DNA of 7,128 nt from Thiotrichaceae bacterium (GTDB lineage: Bacteria > Pseudomonadota > Gammaproteobacteria > Thiotrichales > Thiotrichaceae), in assembly GCA_024762625.1 (NCBI GenBank), contig JANTHA010000107.1, positions 1 through 7,128 of the forward strand, written 5' to 3'. Below the pieces are notes generated by a model. The model saw nothing but the letters and a program-made list of their open reading frames with translations. It was not told the origin of the DNA and ran no database searches. Below are positions 4,745 to 7,128 of this stretch, in pieces. Numbering within the stretch: the first letter of the stretch is position 1; each line of letters begins with the position of its first letter. A program made the translations under genes and the position numbers.

Positions 4745-6697
4745 CTAATGTTTTTTTAACCAGCCGATCGCACCCTTGTGAGCCAGCCAGATATCGCGCG
4801 CGGCTTCGCGATATAGCCAGGCTTCGAGCTCGCCTCCCATTGAAACCCCGTAGGTATCCATTTCAGGTATCTGGATTTTACTCCTTACCATGTATTTCTT
4901 GAGGTGCGGATTACGCTCTTTCACTTGACGCCACTCTTCTAGCGCGCTAACTTCATCCCCAAATGACCAGAGCGACAGTATTTTCGCCATGCGGGTTTCC
5001 AGCATGAAATCGTCAGGATAGAGTCTTAGCAATTTAAAGATCTTGTCATACGCTTTATTCGCAAGGTAATGATTAAACAGCATCCCGCGCAAGCCAAGAT
5101 TATCATCGGGGTTAATGGCAATTAGTCGCTTGGCGTACTGCATCGCCTCATCGTACTGACCCAGATAATTCAGAATCCGGACAATGGAATGCATGGCGCG
5201 ATAAAGCGGCCTGTTCTCCAAAAAACCCCAAGGCATGGCGCCCTGCTCCGGCAGGGATTCATAGATTTTCCAGGCGCGTTGCGCCAGCGGCAGACTGACA
5301 TTTTTCAATAGCCAATCATCGGGACGCCAGTTTTCGAGTTCATTCAGCAAATCAGAAATGACCGTTGGACTGCCAAAAGACTGCGGATTTTTCTCAAGAA
5401 AATCCAGCCATTCATCTGCTTCCCATGGAAAGGGTTCATCCTCATATTTGTTTGTCAGGCGCTCCCAACGCTGCTCAAGCGTATGGATGCTTTTGGGCAA
5501 AATCAGACTGTGTTGTTTCTCCGGTAGATTATCAAAAACATCATCTTCCTGTTCAAGGACTTCTTCTATCAGCTCTTCAAACAAATCAGTCTGACTAGTC
5601 TGTTTATTGAATTCTAAAATTTCCGGCGCTGTTTGATCTTGCTTCATCCAGTCATTATCCGCCGGGAAAGAATCCAGTTTAAATGCAGGCAAGCGCCTAT
5701 CTTTAACCAGTTCAAGCCAATGCTGAAGCCGTTCCAGCTGATTACTGGCTTTTTGGCCGACAAACATTTCCTCACTGACTTTTTCTGGATTATCGACAAC
5801 CGACCGAAGGAATTCCATGTAAGGTTCAGCGTCGGATTCCCCGTTTCTTTGCAATTTTCGGATAATAACCCGGGCGCGCTGTTGCGCCAGATCAAATTCG
5901 CTCTGCCCCATCAACAGGGTGATTTCAAGCAAATCCACACTCACGGAATCAGGCGTCAGACGCTGGGCGTTCTGAAAGGCTTTCCAGGCGGCTTCCGTAT
6001 CTTTCTGATCCAGCAAGATCGTCGCCAGTCGCTGCCATGCCTCAGAGCGAATCAAAGATGAGCCATGATCCTTGAGTCGATGAAGCAGTTTCAGTTTACG
6101 CTCCCTTAATTCGGGAAGATCAAACTCATCATAAGCGTTGCACAACGAGGTAAGCGCCATGCATTCATAATCCTTCATCTTATCCGCAGGCAAATCAAAT
6201 ACCGGCTCAAGAACATCAATCACATCGCCATACATGTCCTGTTCCGTATAGTCATTTGCCAAGGCCAGCAATATGGGCATTGGCAGCGCATGCAAGGCAA
6301 GCGCATCGCGGATATCATCAATGCCCATCTCCTCCAGCATGATTGGCCAGATTTGATCCTTTTCCAGTGGCGGAATTCCACTACCGAACTTCAGACAACA
6401 CTGTTTATACTTTTTGCCGGAGCCGCAGAAACAGGGGCTGTTGCGTTTTGGGATAGGCAGCGGCGATGGACGATAACGATTGCCGGGCAATGGCGTCGCA
6501 TTCCAGATAACGCGCGCCATTGAAGCGGCAAATCCCAGAGATTCCTTACCTTCGGGAAAGATATAATCCGTATAGCTGGATTTCACCCAGTCCATGTAAC
6601 TCTGGACGTTCTCTGTTTGATAAATGCGAGATACGGAATCCTCAAGAAAGCGCATCAGGCTATTTTCAAATTCCGCGGGCGGTTGATCATAAAACAT
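4745..6697 (-). CDS. SEC-C motif / TPR-like protein of unknown function
   Basis: This 650-residue soluble protein has no signal peptide or membrane helix. Residues 85-105 carry a textbook SEC-C zinc motif, SPCFCGSGKKYKQCC, with Cys89, Cys91, Cys100 and Cys101 (C-x-C-x8-C-C), the type found at the SecA C-terminus, where it binds zinc and SecB. Most of the rest is helical repeat: TPR-like units at about 219-252 (ending AQRLTPDSV), 500-532 (LGQYDEAMQYAKRL, ending AINPDD) and 535-563. An acidic linker (FEELIEEVLEQEDDVFD) lies near 372-389. I chose ATG at 6697, which has AGGGAG six bases upstream. An in-frame TTG at 6727 would add ten residues but has no ribosome binding site. No specific function is recognised; a chaperone-like or protein-protein interaction role is inferred only from the domains. 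A repeat-derived promoter lies upstream. Confidence 0.88.
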   Translation of the reverse strand: MFYDQPPAEFENSLMRFLEDSVSRIYQTENVQSYMDWVKSSYTDYIFPEGKESLGFAASMARVIWNATPLPGNRYRPSPLPIPKRNSPCFCGSGKKYKQCCLKFGSGIPPLEKDQIWPIMLEEMGIDDIRDALALHALPMPILLALANDYTEQDMYGDVIDVLEPVFDLPADKMKDYECMALTSLCNAYDEFDLPELRERKLKLLHRLKDHGSSLIRSEAWQRLATILLDQKDTEAAWKAFQNAQRLTPDSVSVDLLEITLLMGQSEFDLAQQRARVIIRKLQRNGESDAEPYMEFLRSVVDNPEKVSEEMFVGQKASNQLERLQHWLELVKDRRLPAFKLDSFPADNDWMKQDQTAPEILEFNKQTSQTDLFEELIEEVLEQEDDVFDNLPEKQHSLILPKSIHTLEQRWERLTNKYEDEPFPWEADEWLDFLEKNPQSFGSPTVISDLLNELENWRPDDWLLKNVSLPLAQRAWKIYESLPEQGAMPWGFLENRPLYRAMHSIVRILNYLGQYDEAMQYAKRLIAINPDDNLGLRGMLFNHYLANKAYDKIFKLLRLYPDDFMLETRMAKILSLWSFGDEVSALEEWRQVKERNPHLKKYMVRSKIQIPEMDTYGVSMGGELEAWLYREAARDIWLAHKGAIGWLKKH

Positions 6698-6703
6698 AAG
6701 GAG

Positions 6704-6709
6704 CTCCCT
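6704..6709 (-). promoter_or_regulatory. Shine-Dalgarno that fixes the SEC-C gene start
   Basis: AGGGAG on the minus strand ends six bases before ATG 6697-6695. The alternative TTG at 6727 lies upstream of this site, so the ATG is the better start. Confidence 0.8.
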
Positions 6710-6743
6710 TTCAATTTCGAAACTCAATTTCGCGACGCGCTAT

Positions 6744-6804
6744 GTGTCAAAAATCATAGTGTCAAAAATCATAGTGTCACAAATCAAAGTGACAAAAAAT
6801 CAAA
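6744..6804. repeat. Four-unit 15-bp tandem repeat between tyrA and the SEC-C gene
   Basis: On the plus strand, units at 6744-6758 and 6759-6773 are identical (GTGTCAAAAATCATA). The unit at 6774-6788 matches at 13 of 15 positions, and a degenerate 16-base unit at 6789-6804 abuts the tyrA stop. The last two units also form an inverted repeat, TGTCAC (6775-6780) with GTGACA (6789-6794). Two exact copies next to degenerate ones suggest recent duplication of the left part. Confidence 0.85.
6753..6795 (-). promoter_or_regulatory. Overlapping promoter modules built from the tandem repeat, facing the SEC-C gene
   Basis: On the minus strand each unit starts with TATGAT-like (-10-like) sequence and ends with TTGACA-like (-35-like) sequence. 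The period puts a -35 and the -10 two units on exactly 16 bp apart. Two candidate promoters result: TTGTCA (6795-6790) with TATGAT (6773-6768), and GTGACA (6780-6775) with TATGAT (6758-6753). Each hexamer differs from consensus at one base. The exact TTGACA at 6765-6760 has no good -10 beyond it. Predicted transcripts would have 5' leaders of about 50-65 bases. Confidence 0.55.
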
Positions 6805-7128
6805 TCACGCATCGATATTCCAGTCTCGCGTCGCCTTGGCGTGGGCGAACAGTTCTGTCAGACCATCTTCATCCTCATCCTCGATCATTGCGGCGAGGTC
6901 TGAAAGGTCTTGCAGATAGTCATTCAGGGAGGCCAGGATGGCGTCTTTATTTTCCAGACAGATATCACGCCACATGACGGGGTCGCTGGAAGCAATGCGT
7001 GAAAAGCTTTTGAAGCCGCCTGCGGCGAAGTCGAACACAGTGTCGCCATAGTCGGATTTTGATAGCGTATTGACCAGCGAATAGGCCAGCACATGCGGTA
7101 AATGACTGGTTGCGGCGAGCACATCGTC
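6805..7128 (-). CDS. tyrA: Prephenate dehydrogenase, C-terminal part
   Basis: These are the last 107 residues of TyrA, the NAD(P)-dependent enzyme that converts prephenate to 4-hydroxyphenylpyruvate in tyrosine synthesis. The N-terminal Rossmann domain lies beyond the right edge. The fragment shows the family blocks LAATSHLPHVLAYSLVNTL, FAAGGFKSFSRIASSDP and VMWRDICLENKDAIL, followed by a helical tail with an acidic run (EDEDEDGL) and an AKATRDW end. The frame continues to base 7128 (residues DD before VLAATSH), so the GTG at 7122 is internal. tyrA commonly sits directly before aroA, or is fused to it, in proteobacteria. Here the protein ends with its own stop, and aroA starts 3.4 kb downstream. 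Confidence 0.95.
   Translation of the reverse strand, partial: DDVLAATSHLPHVLAYSLVNTLSKSDYGDTVFDFAAGGFKSFSRIASSDPVMWRDICLENKDAILASLNDYLQDLSDLAAMIEDEDEDGLTELFAHAKATRDWNIDA

Noticed and set aside
5633..6061. Plus-strand open frame of 142 residues inside the SEC-C gene
   Set aside because: It is an antisense shadow of a long coding region, with no recognisable domain or translation signal.
6698..6727. TTG at 6727 as the start of the SEC-C gene
   Set aside because: It has no Shine-Dalgarno, while ATG 6697 has AGGGAG at ideal spacing; the TTG extension would run across that site.
6744..6804. Possible CRISPR array
   Set aside because: The 15-bp units are directly adjacent with no spacers, and no cas genes are present.
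6617..6919. Plus-strand open frame spanning the tandem repeat and the ends of two genes
   Set aside because: Its repeated peptide just mirrors the 15-bp DNA repeat, and its flanks are antisense to tyrA and the SEC-C gene.
6805..7122. A separate small gene starting at GTG 7122
   Set aside because: TyrA homology continues through the GTG to the window edge, so this is the 3' end of a larger gene.

Overview
This 7.1 kb window looks like ordinary chromosome from a proteobacterium, most likely a gammaproteobacterium; a betaproteobacterium is possible. The reasons are the protein families present (a TyrA and a CP4-like AroA, a bufferin-type DUF692/DUF2063/DoxX cassette, a secreted alpha-carbonic anhydrase), the moderate GC content and the clear Shine-Dalgarno sites. 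No rRNA, tRNA, CRISPR array or phage gene was seen.

Layout. The left third, plus strand (1-2049), is the end of a copper-peptide (bufferin/Hvf type) maturation operon. It holds the C-terminal part of a DUF692 multinuclear iron oxidase (MNIO) maturase, its DUF2063 partner with an unusual acidic Asn/Asp-rich insert, and, after a 149-bp gap with its own ribosome binding site, a four-helix DoxX membrane protein. The precursor peptide gene would be expected just upstream, outside the window. Everything to the right is on the minus strand. aroA (EPSP synthase) converges on the DoxX gene with only 9 bp between the stops. Upstream of aroA are a strong hairpin terminator, then a periplasmic alpha-carbonic anhydrase gene with a perfect TATAAT -10, then a 372-bp gap, then a 650-residue SEC-C/TPR protein of unknown function, and finally the C-terminal end of tyrA (prephenate dehydrogenase), which runs off the right edge.

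How the genes relate. tyrA and aroA are commonly adjacent or fused in proteobacteria. Here the carbonic anhydrase and SEC-C genes lie between them, and the bufferin operon lies where cmk-rpsA often follows. The block therefore looks rearranged by gene insertion.

The two most notable non-coding structures are a 135-bp MITE-like element (4526-4660) and a 15-bp tandem repeat array. The MITE-like element has 18-bp terminal inverted repeats, a perfect 8-bp flanking duplication and two internal REP-like hairpins. The array (6744-6804) fills most of the tyrA/SEC-C gap, and its repeat period generates overlapping -35/-10 promoter modules facing the SEC-C gene.
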